Notes: a model not told the origin generated them from the sequence alone. Numbered from the stretch's first letter, positions 44,444 to 57,200 are shown. The stretch is DNA of 64,000 nucleotides from Noviherbaspirillum massiliense JC206 (GCF_000312045.1 NZ_HE978634.1:2164098-2228097); one strand, 5' to 3'. Translations and numbers: made by a program.

Positions 44444-45324
44444 TGCGGGGTATCGTGATCGCGGCACATGGCCGCCATTATCTGGTCCAATGCGCCGACA
44501 TCCGGCTGCAGTGCGTTACCCGGGGCAAGAAGAGCGATGTCGCAGTCGGCGATGCCGTCGACCTGAAGCAGACTTCCCCCGACCAGGGCGTGATCGAATC
44601 CATCGGGGAGCGCAAGACCCTGCTCTACCGCTCGGACCAGTACAAATCCAAGTTGCTCGCGGCCAATGTCACCCAGCTGTTCATCGTGGTGGCAACCGAA
44701 CCGGGCTTTTCCGACGATCTGGTATCGCGTGCCCTGGTCGCTGCCGAGGCGGCCGGCATCGCGGCGCATCTCGTGCTCAACAAGATCGATGTCAGCCATG
44801 CACTGGAGCGCACCCGGCAACGGCTGGACTTGTATGCTGCGCTCGGTTACCCGGTGCACGAAGTTTCGGCGCTTGCCGCACCGGAAACCACGCGCGCAGT
44901 GCTCGAACCGCTGCTGCAGGGCGAGTCGACCATCCTGATCGGCCAGTCGGGCATGGGCAAATCCTCGCTGATCAATCTCCTGGTGCCGGATGCGGATATC
45001 GCCACCCGGGAAATCTCGGCGGCGCTCGATTCGGGCAAGCACACCACCACCTTTACCCGGCTCTACCAGATCAACGATGATACGAGCGTGATCGACTCGC
45101 CGGGCTTCCAGGAATTCGGCCTGTACCACCTGAGCGAAGGCATGCTGGAACGTGCATTCCGCGATTTCAGGCCGCATCTGGGCAAATGCCGGTTTTACAA
45201 CTGCCATCACCAGACTGAGCCGGGATGCGCCATCCTGGCGGCGGTCGATGCCGGCGAGATTTCGCCGATGCGCCACGCCCTGTACCGGCAGCTGGTGCAC
45301 GAATCGTCGCAGAAGCTGTACTGA
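44440..45324 (+). CDS. rsgA: Ribosome small-subunit-dependent GTPase A
   Basis: A 294-residue circularly permuted GTPase that aids late 30S assembly. It has an OB-fold (residues about 1-70), then the motifs in permuted order: NKID (G4), [12 protein letters not shown] (G1), [10 protein letters not shown] (G3), and the C-terminal zinc-binding knuckle with [14 protein letters not shown]. It is the last gene of the M48-phhB-rsgA operon. Confidence 0.95.
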   Translation: MMRGIVIAAHGRHYLVQCADIRLQCVTRGKKSDVAVGDAVDLKQTSPDQGVIESIGERKTLLYRSDQYKSKLLAANVTQLFIVVATEPGFSDDLVSRALVAAEAAGIAAHLVLNKIDVSHALERTRQRLDLYAALGYPVHEVSALAAPETTRAVLEPLLQGESTILIGQSGMGKSSLINLLVPDADIATREISAALDSGKHTTTFTRLYQINDDTSVIDSPGFQEFGLYHLSEGMLERAFRDFRPHLGKCRFYNCHHQTEPGCAILAAVDAGEISPMRHALYRQLVHESSQKLY

Positions 45325-45349
45325 GCCGTACCGGCGCATTCCCGGCGGT

Positions 45350-45380
45350 TTGGCTATTCTGACCAAAAATCTCTTATAAT
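45350..45380 (+). promoter_or_regulatory. Candidate argF promoter
   Basis: TATAAT at 45375-45380 lies 50 bases before argF. The best -35 candidate is TTGGCT (45350-45355), with a long 19-base spacer, so this is a weak match overall. The leader that follows has a GC-rich dyad (GGCGGC with GCCGCC around 45400-45420). Confidence 0.4.
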
Positions 45381-45430
45381 TGAATGGCTTGCAAATTTCG
45401 GCGGCGGCGACCGGGCCGCCGTTTCCATTT

Positions 45431-46345
45431 ATGGCAATCAAACACTTCCTCCAATTCTCCGACTTCACGCTTGCCGAGTTCGAACATGTGATCGAACGCA
45501 CACGCATCATCAAGCGCAAGTTCAAGAATTACGAACCGTACCATCCGCTGGCAGATCGTACGCTGGTGATGGTCTTCGAAAAGAATTCCACCCGTACCCG
45601 CCTGTCCTTCGAAGCAGGCATGCACCAGCTCGGCGGCGCGGCGATTTACCTCAATACCCGCGACAGCCAGCTGGGACGGGGCGAGCCGGTCGAAGATGCG
45701 GCCCAGGTGATTTCGCGCATGTGCGACATCATCATGATTCGCACCTTTGGACAGGAAATCATCGACCGTTTTGCCGCGCATTCCCGGGTTCCGGTGATCA
45801 ACGGCCTGACCAATGAACACCATCCCTGCCAGGTGCTGGCCGATATCTATACCTATATCGAGCATCGCGGCTCGATCGCCGGCAAGACCGTGGCCTGGGT
45901 GGGCGACGCCAACAACATGCTGTACTCCTGGCTGCAGGCGGCACAGGTGTTCGGCTTCCACGTCAACGTGTCCACGCCCAAGCGCTACGAGATCGACCCG
46001 ACGCTGGTGGCGCCGGACAACAATCACTACACCACCTTCGTCAATCCTTCGGATGCCTGCGTCGGCGCCGACCTGGTCACCACCGACGTCTGGACCAGCA
46101 TGGGCTACGAGGAAGAAAACGCGGTGCGCATGAAAGCTTTCGCCGGCTGGATCGTGGATGGCGAGAAAATGAAGCGCGCCCATCCGGATGCCTTGTTCAT
46201 GCACTGCCTGCCCGCCCATCGCGGCGAAGAAGTGGCCGCCGAAGTGATCGACGGCCCGCAGTCCGTGGTATGGGACGAAGCGGAAAATCGCTTGCACGTC
46301 CAGAAGGCACTGCTCGAATACCTGGTCCTGGGCAAGGTCGATTGA
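45431..46345 (+). CDS. argF: Ornithine carbamoyltransferase
   Basis: A 304-residue enzyme making citrulline from ornithine and carbamoyl phosphate. The carbamoyl-phosphate site STRTR, the HPCQVLAD stretch and the ornithine-binding HCLPAHRGEEV are present. ATG 45431 starts the conserved MAIKHFLQFSD; 17 extra residues from 45380 would begin on the -10 box. It is followed by argG after 62 bases, together completing the ornithine to argininosuccinate steps. Confidence 0.95.
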   Translation: MAIKHFLQFSDFTLAEFEHVIERTRIIKRKFKNYEPYHPLADRTLVMVFEKNSTRTRLSFEAGMHQLGGAAIYLNTRDSQLGRGEPVEDAAQVISRMCDIIMIRTFGQEIIDRFAAHSRVPVINGLTNEHHPCQVLADIYTYIEHRGSIAGKTVAWVGDANNMLYSWLQAAQVFGFHVNVSTPKRYEIDPTLVAPDNNHYTTFVNPSDACVGADLVTTDVWTSMGYEEENAVRMKAFAGWIVDGEKMKRAHPDALFMHCLPAHRGEEVAAEVIDGPQSVVWDEAENRLHVQKALLEYLVLGKVD

Positions 46346-46377
46346 TCATCGAAGCGCCCCGTTCCTCATCGTCTTAA

Positions 46378-47745
<1,368 letters not shown>

Positions 47746-47769
47746 TTCCTCAACATCGAACTCGACATC

Positions 47770-48084
47770 ATGACCACACAATTCGACAACGTTTCCGTCG
47801 TCAAGAAAGCCAACATCTACTTCGACGGCAAGTGCGTTTCGCACACCGTCCTGTTTGCCGACGGCACGAAAAAAACCCTTGGCGTGATTTTCCCGTCTTC
47901 GCTGACCTTCAATACTGGCGCGCCGGAAATCATGGAACTGAATGCCGGCAAGTGCCGCATTCGCCTGAAAGGCCAGACTGAATGGAAGACGTACGAAGGC
48001 GGCCAGCGCTTTGAAGTGGCGGGCAATTCCAGCTTCGATATCGAGACGCTGGAAACGCTGGATTACGTATGCCACTTCGGTTGA
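47770..48084 (+). CDS. ppnP: Pyrimidine/purine nucleoside phosphorylase (DUF1255)
   Basis: A 104-residue cupin-fold protein of the PpnP family, which cleaves several nucleosides with phosphate. Recognised by [20 protein letters not shown] and TGAPEIMEL. It follows argG by 24 bases, so it is probably co-transcribed, and ends at a strong bidirectional terminator. Confidence 0.9.
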   Translation: MTTQFDNVSVVKKANIYFDGKCVSHTVLFADGTKKTLGVIFPSSLTFNTGAPEIMELNAGKCRIRLKGQTEWKTYEGGQRFEVAGNSSFDIETLETLDYVCHFG

Positions 48085-48116
48085 AGTGCGCATACGAAGC
48101 CGCGCGATGATGTGAA

Positions 48117-48143
48117 AAAAAACGGCCGTTGCGGCCGTTTTTT
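48117..48143. terminator. Bidirectional terminator between ppnP and murB
   Basis: AAAAAACGGCCG (48117-48128) pairs perfectly with CGGCCGTTTTTT (48132-48143) around a TTG loop. The A-run and T-run give a U-tract on both strands, suiting two convergent genes; it reaches the murB stop codon. Confidence 0.92.
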
Positions 48144-49165
48144 CATATGAAGACCGGTTCCGGCTCCAGCACGACGCCGAAGCGTTCCTTCACATCCGCC
48201 TGTATGCGCGCTGCAAGCTGCGCAATCTCCTGCCCGCTGGCGCCTCCCCTATTCACCAGAACCAGAGCCTGCCTTTCATACACGCCAGCGGCTCCCAGGC
48301 TTTTGCCCTTCCAGCCGCACTGGTCAATGAGCCAGCCGGCTGCCAGCTTGAAACTGCCGTCCGGTTGCGGATAGCTGACGAGTTGCGGATAGCGCTCCGA
48401 TAGCGCGTCGCACTGCCGGGACGAGACCACTGGATTCTTGAAAAAGCTGCCCGCATTGCCGACCACGGATGGATCCGGCAGCTTGCGGGTACGGATGGCG
48501 ATCACCGCATCGCTGACGTCCCGCGGTGTCGGCGATGCGATGCCGCGCGCGGCGATTTCCCGCTCCACGTCGGCATAGCGCAGGTTCGGCTTCCAGCGCT
48601 TCGGCAATGCGAAAGTGACATCGAGGATCACCGCGCGCTCGCGCAGCGCATGCTTGAAGATGCTGTCGCGATAGCCGAAGGCGCAGATGGCCTTGTCGAG
48701 CCGGATGATTTCGCCGGACTCGAAATCGAAGGCCGTCAGTTCAAAAAAGCAATCGCGGACTTCCACGCCGTAGGCACCAATGTTCTGAATCGGCGCGGCG
48801 CCAACGCTGCCCGGTATCAATGACAGGTTTTCCAGTCCGCCCAATCCCCGTTCCAGCGTCCATTGCACGAAGCGATGCCAGTTTTCGCCAGCTGCGGCGC
48901 GCACGTATGTCGAGTCGTCATCTTCTCCAACGACATCGATGCCCTGGCTGCACATGTGAAGCACCAGGCCCGAGAAATCCTTCGTCAGCAGGATGTTGCT
49001 CCCGCCGCCGAGAACCAGGCGCGGCAGCCCCGCCAATGCTTCGCTGTTCCTGACATGAGGCAGCATGTCGGCAGACGTTACCTGCAGGTAGGCATGTGCC
49101 TTCGCATCGATGCCGAAGGTATTGTGAGGACGCAAAGGATAATCGTGTCGGATCGGAAGCTTCAT
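48143..49165 (-). CDS. murB: UDP-N-acetylenolpyruvoylglucosamine reductase
   Basis: A 340-residue type I MurB, an FAD enzyme reducing enolpyruvyl-UDP-GlcNAc to UDP-MurNAc. It shows the FAD-binding [11 protein letters not shown] and the downstream GSFFKNPV with its catalytic serine. ATG 49165 begins [18 protein letters not shown], the conserved start; the frame from 49201 is rejected. TATAAT lies 9 bases upstream on the minus strand with no ribosome site between, so a very short leader is possible. It stands alone, divergent from yajQ. Confidence 0.94.
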   Translation of the reverse strand: MKLPIRHDYPLRPHNTFGIDAKAHAYLQVTSADMLPHVRNSEALAGLPRLVLGGGSNILLTKDFSGLVLHMCSQGIDVVGEDDDSTYVRAAAGENWHRFVQWTLERGLGGLENLSLIPGSVGAAPIQNIGAYGVEVRDCFFELTAFDFESGEIIRLDKAICAFGYRDSIFKHALRERAVILDVTFALPKRWKPNLRYADVEREIAARGIASPTPRDVSDAVIAIRTRKLPDPSVVGNAGSFFKNPVVSSRQCDALSERYPQLVSYPQPDGSFKLAAGWLIDQCGWKGKSLGAAGVYERQALVLVNRGGASGQEIAQLAARIQADVKERFGVVLEPEPVFI

Positions 49166-49271
49166 AGCGCAGGGATTATATGCCACCGCCCTGCCGGGCA
49201 TGCCTAGTCACCCGCTTTTTTGTCCGCTAGAATGGCCCGTTACTCGAATAGCAAGTTGAAAGGAATGCACC

Positions 49272-49757
49272 ATGCCATCGTTTGACGTTGTTTCCGAAGC
49301 CAACGCAGTCGAGGTGAAGAATGCCGTCGACCAGGCCAACAAGGAGATTTCCACCCGTTTCGATTTCAAGGGCAGCGATGCGCGCGTCGAGCAGAAAGAA
49401 CGCGAACTGACTGCCTATGCAGACAGTGAATTCCAGCTCAATCAGGTGCGGGATGTCCTCACGGGCAAGATGGCCAAGCGCAATGTCGATGTCCGCTTCC
49501 TCGACATGGGCAAGATCGAAAAGATCGGCGGCGACAAGGTGAAGCAGGTCATCAAGGTGAAGAACGGCATCGAGTCCGACACCGCGAAAAAGATCGTCCG
49601 TCTCGTCAAGGACAGCAAGATCAAGGTCCAGGCCAGCATCCAGGGCGATGCGGTACGGGTGACGGGCGCGAAGCGGGATGACTTGCAGGCGACGATCGCC
49701 CTGCTGCGCAAGGACGTGACGGACTTGCCACTGGAATTCAACAATTTCCGCGACTGA
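49272..49757 (+). CDS. YajQ family cyclic-di-GMP-binding protein
   Basis: A 161-residue protein matching YajQ over its whole length ([11 protein letters not shown] start, [11 protein letters not shown], and the C-terminal [11 protein letters not shown]). Relatives bind nucleotides including cyclic-di-GMP and act with transcription factors in virulence control; the role here is inferred from family only. A good AAGGAA ribosome site precedes ATG 49272. Confidence 0.93.
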   Translation: MPSFDVVSEANAVEVKNAVDQANKEISTRFDFKGSDARVEQKERELTAYADSEFQLNQVRDVLTGKMAKRNVDVRFLDMGKIEKIGGDKVKQVIKVKNGIESDTAKKIVRLVKDSKIKVQASIQGDAVRVTGAKRDDLQATIALLRKDVTDLPLEFNNFRD

Positions 49758-49824
49758 AAACCGAATCCGGTTAGCATGCGGAATGTATGTACTTCATCCT
49801 GACCGATACAGCCTTTCGAGTCTT

Positions 49825-50454
49825 ATGCGTCTACATTCCGCAGCTCTTCTCTTGATCCTTGCCGGCGCCGCTCAGGCGGCAGACATCAGCGTTGTCGGCC
49901 TGTTTCCCAACAAGGCAGTGCTGGTCGTCGACGGCAAGGCGCCAAAGACCTATTCGGTGGGCAGCACGATCGCGGATGGCGCCCGGCTACTCGCGGTGAA
50001 CGGCTCGGCTGCGGTCATCGAGGCCAACGGCAAGCGGCAAACCATCGGGATCGGCGAATACGTCAGCCGTGGACGTTCTGACGGGCCGGCGAGCGTGACG
50101 CTCCAGGCCGACACCCAGGGCCACTACATCGCTCAGGGACAGATCAACGGGGGCAGCGTGCGCATGCTGCTCGATACCGGCGCCACCATGATTTCCCTGC
50201 CGGCATCGGATGCGACTCGCCTCGGGATCCGGTACAAGCAGGGTCAGGTGGGTTATCTCAATACGGCAAACGGCACCGTTCCCGCTTATCGCGTCAAGCT
50301 CGATACGGTCCGGATAGGCGATATCGAACTCAATCAGGTCGACGCGGTGGTGCAGGAACAGGGCCTGCCCATCATCCTGCTCGGCATGTCTTTCCTGAGC
50401 CGCATGGAAATGCGCCGCGAAGGTGAGCAGATGACGCTCACCAAGCGATTCTGA
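49825..50454 (+). CDS. Exported retropepsin-like aspartic protease (clan AA)
   Basis: A 209-residue protein with a signal peptide (residues 1-18, ending AAQA) and a C-terminal retropepsin-like domain whose active site is LLDTGATMISLP (D117). Single-domain clan AA proteases work as dimers; substrate unknown. ATG 49825 is chosen because the signal peptide starts there. It follows yajQ by 67 bases on the same strand. Confidence 0.85.
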   Translation: MRLHSAALLLILAGAAQAADISVVGLFPNKAVLVVDGKAPKTYSVGSTIADGARLLAVNGSAAVIEANGKRQTIGIGEYVSRGRSDGPASVTLQADTQGHYIAQGQINGGSVRMLLDTGATMISLPASDATRLGIRYKQGQVGYLNTANGTVPAYRVKLDTVRIGDIELNQVDAVVQEQGLPIILLGMSFLSRMEMRREGEQMTLTKRF

Positions 50455-50511
50455 GTGATTCCATTTTGAAGGAGGCGTGAGAAGAGCCGCGCTTCCTGCG
50501 GCTCCTCCGCT

Positions 50512-51579
50512 TCAGGCATCCGCATCCTGGTGCAGGCGGCGCTGCCTTACTGCTTCCGCCAGGCCTTCCAGTACCTTCACGCTTGTCTCCCAATCGATGC
50601 AGCCATCGGTAATCGACTGGCCATAGGTCAGTTCCTTTCCCGGTACCAGATCCTGACGACCCGCTACCAGATGGGATTCGACCATCACGCCGACGATGCG
50701 CGTGTCGCCCGCGGCAATCTGGCGGCCGATGTCGGCACAGACCGGCACCTGGTTTTCCGGCTTTTTCGAACTGTTCGCATGGGACGCATCGATCATCAGG
50801 CGCGAAGCCAGGCCATTGCTGGCGATATCCTTGCAAGCAGCCTCGACGCTTGCCGCATCATAGTTGGGCGACTTGCCGCCGCGCAGGATGACATGACAAT
50901 CCTCGTTGCCATTGGTGGATACGATGGCCGAGTGTCCTCCCTTGGTGACGGAGAGGAAATGGTGCGGCTGTGAAGCGGCCTTGATGGCGTCGATTGCGAT
51001 TTTCACGTTGCCGTCGGTGCCGTTCTTGAAACCGACAGGGCAGGACAACCCGGAAGCAAGTTCGCGGTGCACCTGGGATTCGGTGGTACGCGCACCGATT
51101 GCCCCCCAGCTCACCAGGTCGGCAACGTATTGCGGACTGATCACATCCAGGAATTCGGTGCCGGCTGGCAGGCCGAGCTCATTGATGTTGAGGAGCAGTT
51201 CGCGCGCCATGTGCAAGCCATCGTTGATGCGGAAGCTGTTGTCCATGTAGGGATCGTTGATCAGGCCCTTCCAGCCGACGGTCGTGCGCGGCTTTTCGAA
51301 ATACACGCGCATCACGATTTCCAGCTCATTGGCGAAGCGTTCCCGCTCCTTCACAAGCCGGCGCGCATAATCCATCGCCGCCCTGGTGTCGTGGATCGAG
51401 CAAGGTCCGATCACCACCATTACCTTGTCATCCTGGCCATGCAGGATGCGGTGCAAGGCGGTACGGGCATGGGCTACCGTCTTGGCCGCCTTCTCGGTAC
51501 AGGGAAATTCGCGGATCAGGTGGGATGGCGGAGTGAGTTCTTTCAATTCTCGTATGCGAATGTCGTCCGTGCGCAGCAT
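50512..51579 (-). CDS. aroG: 3-deoxy-7-phosphoheptulonate (DAHP) synthase, class I
   Basis: A 355-residue AroFGH-type enzyme that condenses phosphoenolpyruvate and erythrose-4-phosphate at the head of the shikimate pathway. Signatures VVIGPCSIHD, YFEKPRTTVGWKGLINDP (split), ASHANSSKKPE are present. Which aromatic amino acid inhibits it cannot be read with certainty, so the aroG symbol is by overall resemblance. ATG 51579 has a GGAG site; the frame continues in phase to 51660 through a hairpin region rich in phenylalanine codons (see 51631-51657). Confidence 0.92.
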   Translation of the reverse strand: MLRTDDIRIRELKELTPPSHLIREFPCTEKAAKTVAHARTALHRILHGQDDKVMVVIGPCSIHDTRAAMDYARRLVKERERFANELEIVMRVYFEKPRTTVGWKGLINDPYMDNSFRINDGLHMARELLLNINELGLPAGTEFLDVISPQYVADLVSWGAIGARTTESQVHRELASGLSCPVGFKNGTDGNVKIAIDAIKAASQPHHFLSVTKGGHSAIVSTNGNEDCHVILRGGKSPNYDAASVEAACKDIASNGLASRLMIDASHANSSKKPENQVPVCADIGRQIAAGDTRIVGVMVESHLVAGRQDLVPGKELTYGQSITDGCIDWETSVKVLEGLAEAVRQRRLHQDADA

Positions 51580-51630
51580 GTTTTCTCCAGGTAAAAAACT
51601 TAAAAATCCTAATCTTAAAAACCTACAAAC

Positions 51631-51657
51631 GAAAAAACCGCCATCGCTGGCGGTTTT
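51631..51657 (-). terminator. Terminator-like hairpin in the aroG leader
   Basis: AAAACCGCCA (51634-51643) pairs with TGGCGGTTTT (51648-51657) around TCGC, and on the minus strand is followed by TTTTTTCGTTT. It is 175 bases beyond tldD and 55 bases before aroG, so it either ends the yhdP-nit-tldD transcript or attenuates aroG. Confidence 0.8.
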
Positions 51658-51831
51658 CATGAGAAATTCGGTTTTGGCTGTCTGCGCGCTTACCGCTTTT
51701 CCACCGCCCTTGGGCTGGAATAGCTAAAGTAAAAATAAAAGAAAAAGCGCGCGAAAGTCATGATTACTGTGGGTTTTCGGGTAGGGCCAGACCAATAGTG
51801 CAATAAATCAAGGCATTTGGCAAGCGGCCCG

Positions 51832-53292
51832 TCATGCCGTTCCGCCCACGGTCATGCCGTCGATGCGCAATGTCGGCTGTCCTACTCCGACCGGCACGCT
51901 CTGCCCTTCCTTGCCGCATACGCCGATGCCGCTGTCGAGCCGCATGTCGTTGCCGATCATGGTCACGCGGTTAAGGACGTCGGGCCCGTTGCCGATCAGG
52001 GTCGCGCCCTTGACCGGGTATGTCACCTTGCCATCCTCGATCATGTAGGCCTCGCTCGCGGAAAAGACGAACTTACCGTTGGTGATATCCACCTGGCCGC
52101 CGCCGAAATTCACTGCGTACAAGCCGTTCTTCACCGAAGCGATGATCTCGGACGGATCCTTGTCGCCGCCCAGCATGTAGGTGTTCGTCATGCGCGGCAT
52201 GGGCAGATGCGCAAAGGATTCGCGGCGCGCATTGCCGGTGACCGGCATGTTCATCAGGCGCGCATTCAGCGTGTCCTGGATGTAGCCCTTCAGGATGCCG
52301 TCTTCGATCAGGGTCGTGCACTGGGTCGGATTGCCTTCGTCATCGATGTTCAGCGAACCGCGGCGGTCGGCCAGTGTGCCGTCATCCACCACGGTCACGC
52401 CCTTAGCCGCCACCCGTTCACCGATGCGGCCGGAAAAGGTGCTGGAACCCTTGCGGTTGAAATCACCCTCGAGGCCGTGGCCGACTGCTTCATGCAGCAG
52501 GACGCCTGGCCAGCCCGGCCCGAGCACCACCGTCATCGGGCCGGCCGGCGCCGGGCGCGCTTCGAGGTTCACGAGTGCCGATGCGACGGCTTCACTCGCA
52601 TATTTCTCAAGCAGCTCATCGGTGAAGTAGCCATAGTTGTAGCGGCCACCGCCACCGCTCGATCCCATTTCGCGGCGTCCGTTCTGCTCAGCAATCACCG
52701 TCACGGAAACCCGCACCAGCGGACGGATGTCGGCCGCGAGCACGCCGTCGCTGCGCACCACCAGCACCACATCGTATTCGCCCGCGAGGCCGGCCATGAC
52801 CTGCACCACCCGCGGGTCCTTGGCGCGCGCAATGCGCTCCACCTTTTCCAGCAGGCGGACCTTTTCGGTCGCGTCGATGGAAGACAGAGGATCCTTCTGC
52901 AGGTACAGCGAGCGTCCGCCGGCCGGCTGGATGGCCGAGGCCAGCTTGATCTTGCCGGCACCCTGACGCGCGATGCTGCGGGTCGCCGCGGCGGCTTCGA
53001 GCAGGGCGCGTTCGGAAATCTCGTCCGAATAGGAAAACGCGGTCTTGTCGCCCGACACGGCGCGCACCCCGACGCCCTGGTCGATGGAAAAGCTGCCTGT
53101 CTTCACGATGCCCTCTTCCAGGCTCCAGCCTTCATTCTTCGTGAACTGGAAATACAGGTCGGCATAATCGACGCGATGGGTGAAGATTTCATCCAGCGCC
53201 TTCATCAGCTTGCCTTCATCCAGTCCAAACGGAGTCAGCAAGACATCGCGGGCAATCGCCAAGGTCGACAGGTTGGGCTCAAATGCTTTCAT
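51832..53292 (-). CDS. tldD: Metalloprotease TldD
   Basis: A 486-residue TldD, which with TldE/PmbA forms a zinc protease that processes unfolded peptides and some modified peptides. The metal motif HEAVGH (H267, E268, H272) is in [14 protein letters not shown]. Its partner gene is not in this window. It is the last gene of yhdP-nitrilase-tldD, after a 140-base gap; ATG 53292 has a poor ribosome site. Confidence 0.94.
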   Translation of the reverse strand: MKAFEPNLSTLAIARDVLLTPFGLDEGKLMKALDEIFTHRVDYADLYFQFTKNEGWSLEEGIVKTGSFSIDQGVGVRAVSGDKTAFSYSDEISERALLEAAAATRSIARQGAGKIKLASAIQPAGGRSLYLQKDPLSSIDATEKVRLLEKVERIARAKDPRVVQVMAGLAGEYDVVLVVRSDGVLAADIRPLVRVSVTVIAEQNGRREMGSSGGGGRYNYGYFTDELLEKYASEAVASALVNLEARPAPAGPMTVVLGPGWPGVLLHEAVGHGLEGDFNRKGSSTFSGRIGERVAAKGVTVVDDGTLADRRGSLNIDDEGNPTQCTTLIEDGILKGYIQDTLNARLMNMPVTGNARRESFAHLPMPRMTNTYMLGGDKDPSEIIASVKNGLYAVNFGGGQVDITNGKFVFSASEAYMIEDGKVTYPVKGATLIGNGPDVLNRVTMIGNDMRLDSGIGVCGKEGQSVPVGVGQPTLRIDGMTVGGTA

Positions 53293-53432
53293 GGTTCAGG
53301 CAGTCGCGCACCAGCGCGAAGATGGATTCAAGGGATTGGTGGATTGTAGAGCATCTGGGAGCAAGCCGTTGGCGCATGCCTTGGCGCGCCTGGATTTATC
53401 GAGAGCAACGTGCAGGCCTTGCAGCATGGGCT

Positions 53433-54242
53433 TCACAACTTGCGATGCTGCAATGCAGGCAGGCTCTCGCGCACCCGCCGCAACTGCCCGAGATCGAGCT
53501 CGTCAAGGACGACGCCTTCGCCCTCGGCCCGCATCGCCTTGATCTCCCCCCATGGGTCGATCAGCATGCTGTGGCCCCAGGTGCGGCGCCCGTTCGGATG
53601 CTTGCCTCCCTGTGCGGCGGCAAGCACATAGCACTGGTTCTCGATGGCGCGGGCGCGCAGCAGGATTTCCCAGTGTGCCTGCCCGGTGGTATAGGTAAAT
53701 GCCGCAGGCATGACGATCAGGCTGCAATCGCCCATCGCCCGGTAAAGCTCGGGAAAGCGCAGGTCGTAGCACACTGACAGGCCGATCTTGCCGAACGGTG
53801 CGTCGAAGACCGCGACGTTCTTGCCATGCACGATGGTCCGTGCCTCGTCATACGATTCCTCGCCTTTCGTGAAGCTGAAGAGGTGGATCTTGTCGTAGCG
53901 TGCGACCTGCCTGCCTTCGGGGTTGTAGACCAGCAGCGTGTTCAGCACCCTGACGGGATCGGGCGCTACGATCGGCAGGGTCCCGCCGACCAGCCAGATG
54001 CGATGTTCGCGCGCAATGTCCGCCATGAAGGCCTGGATCGGGCCCGAGCCCGGCTGTTCCGCATGCGCCAGCTTGTCCGACTCGTGCATGCCCATGACCG
54101 GCCAGTACTCGGGCAGCAGCACCAGCTGCGCGCCCTGCTGCGCCGCCTCGGCGATATGCCTGCGCGCGGAGGCGAAATTCTCTTCGATCTGCGGCGTCGA
54201 TACCATCTGCACCGCAGCGATTTTCGTGATCTGATCTGTCAT
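53433..54242 (-). CDS. Carbon-nitrogen hydrolase (Nit1/deaminated-glutathione amidase type)
   Basis: A 269-residue nitrilase-superfamily enzyme with the catalytic triad E45 (LLPEYW), K118 (YDKIHLF) and C158 (SVCYDLRFPELYR). The FPELYR context and YDKIHLFSF loop point to the Nit1 branch, which repairs deaminated glutathione; omega-amidase is the alternative. It starts 2 bases after the yhdP stop, with an AGGAG site inside yhdP. Confidence 0.9.
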   Translation of the reverse strand: MTDQITKIAAVQMVSTPQIEENFASARRHIAEAAQQGAQLVLLPEYWPVMGMHESDKLAHAEQPGSGPIQAFMADIAREHRIWLVGGTLPIVAPDPVRVLNTLLVYNPEGRQVARYDKIHLFSFTKGEESYDEARTIVHGKNVAVFDAPFGKIGLSVCYDLRFPELYRAMGDCSLIVMPAAFTYTTGQAHWEILLRARAIENQCYVLAAAQGGKHPNGRRTWGHSMLIDPWGEIKAMRAEGEGVVLDELDLGQLRRVRESLPALQHRKL

Positions 54243-54244
54243 CG

Positions 54245-57200
54245 TCAGCCGCTCCTGTCAGGTTGTTCGTTTGCCTCGCTTGAATTAGGGGTCACGTTCG
54301 GCTTGCGCACCAGCTTGGTCACCACAGGCTCCTTCCACGGACCGGTCACCTGGTATTCGAAGGTGAAAGCTTTCATCAGCGGTTCGCGCAGGAACAATTG
54401 CGCAAGGAAGCTCCCCACGCCGATCGCCGGATTGATTGCCAGTCCATACACCACCGATGCGGCACCGACGTTGATTTCCGGGATCACCACCACATGCAGA
54501 TTTTGCGATTCCTTCGTGATATCTGCACTGCCATCGATCAATACCGTCGCCGCCACACTGCGCATCTTGAAATTGTCGGTCCTCGCCACCCCCTGATTGA
54601 TGGTTGCGTTTGCCGTCACGCCATCGAAGGCAAAGCCTTCCGAGAACACGTCGCGGAAATCCAGGATCAGGCGCCGCGGCAGCGATTGCAGGCTCAGCAC
54701 GCCGAGCAGTTTGGCGGCCGCCGGATCGACTTTCAGGAATTGGCCTGACGCCATGTCCAGCCGGATCTGGCCGGACAGGCTGGGAATGTCAAAGGAAAAA
54801 GGCATGTCCTTCCAGCTCACCTCGCCTTCCATCTTTCCCTTGCCGCCACGCAGCACATTGGCGAAGCCGAAGCGGTTGAGCAGGCGGCCGGCATCGGCGA
54901 TGTTGAAGGTATAGTTCAAGGCCGTGACGTTCTGGCCATCACTGCTCGTCCATTTTCCCGACGCCTTCAGGTCCGCATCCGGGTTTGCAATAGAGAGCCG
55001 GTTGATGCGCCATTCGTTCCCGGCAGGCGTGCGCGCATTGTGGGCGACGAGTTCCAGATGACCGAACTTCGTGCCGGACAATTCAAAGTTTTCCGCAACG
55101 ATGTCGAGGGCTGGAATTTGTGTCGTCGTGCCCTTGCCTTCCAGCAGATCGGTCACGTCGGACGCGGCAGACTTCGGAATGATGAGCGACGCCAGCCGCG
55201 CAGTGACCTTGCCCAGCCCTCGTCCCGAACGCGATTCGTTCCAGGTGACGTAGCCGGACGCCTGGTCGGCGTCGATATTCGCCTGCCACATGCCTTCCTG
55301 ATGGGAAGCGCCGACCACCACGTTGTCCAGTTTCTTTCCCATGATGATGAGTTCCACCGCCCTGGCAGCGAGGACTTCCGGCTCGACGTATTGCGCGATG
55401 TCAGGCGTGCCCTGCGCCTCGGGCACATTCGCGTCGGCCTTGTCCTGGTCCCCGGAGGCAAGCGATCCCGCCACCTTCTTCCATGCATCCACGTTCAGCA
55501 CGCCGAGATTGACGTTCGCAACCAGGCCGGAATCCGGCTGCGGCGGAGGCGCATTGACGCCGATCCCGCCCCTGAGCACGCGCCACTGCGCATCCTTGCC
55601 TGCACTCTTTTCCCGCTCGTAGCGAGCGGCGATTGCCGCGCCGAGCGACAGTTTCAATTCATCGCGCGAGAGGGCGGGGTCTGCGGACGGCAATCCCGTC
55701 AACTCGAATTTCAGCGGCATGGTTTCCTGGGCGGACTTGCCCACCGGAGCCGGGAAATCAAGCGCGATTCCTTGCAGGCCCGACTCCACCACCACCTCGG
55801 GATGCTTGTTCCTGACGCGGATGGTCGTGCTGTAGCGCGTGCTGCCGCTGATGCGCGCAGTCATGCGCTGTGCGCCGGGCGCCGGATAATTCTTGCGTAT
55901 CCCTTCGGCGGTCAGGCTGCCCTCGCCTTTCACCAGGATGGATCCGTCCCGCAGGGATCCGCCGGAGACCATGACCGGCCCGCCGAGAAAGCCCGCCCGG
56001 ATGCCATTGAGGTTAAACCCCTTTTCGGAAAAATCGAGCCTGCCGCTGGCTCCCGAAAGAGGCGGAAGTGCATTGAAAAGCGTGACAGTGTTGTTCGCGA
56101 ATTGCAACGAGCCTTCGACCTTGGCATTTTCCAGATGTGCAAGAGGCAGTTGCAGCTTCAAGGCCAGCGCCGCGTCGCCGTTCGCCCGGGTTTCTTCGGT
56201 GAAGTGACCGATCCATTCGGTGACCGGGCTGTCGTTCACGTAGCGAACGAAATCCTGCAAGGGGCCGTTGGCACGGCCGTCGATGTCGAGAACCCGGTCC
56301 GGTGCCGGCAAATCGGGAATGACCGCTCTCACGTTCGCCAGGTCCACGCCGTGCGTCTTCGCGCTCTCCGCATGGATCTCCATGCGGGTGCGGTTGAACG
56401 CGATCGTGCCCCTGATTCCTTCCAGCAGAGGCCAGAGTGGCGCCTTGACATCCTTGCCGAACCTGCCGGGCGCATAATTCAGCCGCCCATCCTCGATCCT
56501 GCCCACCACGCTGAATTCGCCCCTCGCCTTCTCGGCCGGCACCAGCGCGGAGAACGGGAAATGCGCAAGGTCACCCTTGAGCCGGATGTTCACGTCGCGT
56601 GCGGTGCCGCCGACCAGCGCGCCGGTCAGCCAGTGGCGCAACTCTTCCGGCGTCTGCAGCGGCAGGTAGCGCCCGATGTTTTCCAGCTTCAGGCCATTGA
56701 CCTTGCCCGACATGTCGATCACGCCGGGCGATTTCGATTGCTGGCGGTTCAGCGGCATCAGGTGCCTGCCGGACAGCGAGCCGGACAGCCCGTCCTGGAC
56801 GAACTCCATCCTGCGCACATCCAGCAACAGCTGGTCGTTCTGCTGGAAGGTCCAGTTTGCCTGCATGTTCAGGCGATCGAAGAGCATGACCGGATCCTCG
56901 AAATAGCCCGGCATCTGCAGCTTGAGCTGTTCCGACGCGAGGCTGAAGCCGCCTCCGCGCTCATTGGCATCGATCTGGCCGGTCAGGTTTTCAAAACCGG
57001 GGATGGCAGGAATTGCAACCTGGGCCGGCGCATCCGCAGTCTTCGGCCGTGCCGGCCGGGCTGGCTGCGCGTTCAGCGACAAGCCGGCGAACTGGCCCTT
57101 GATGCTGTAGGCCGAGATGTCGGGATACGTCCCTTGCCACTGTGCCGAGAAGTCTTTCAGTTTTCCGCGCGGCGCAAAGTCGGCCAGCATCTTGCGCTGC

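Noticed and set aside
45375-45430. Possible arginine-responsive attenuator or riboswitch in the argF leader
   Set aside because: The GC-rich dyad is short, there is no arginine-codon leader peptide, and 50 bases are too few for a known riboswitch.
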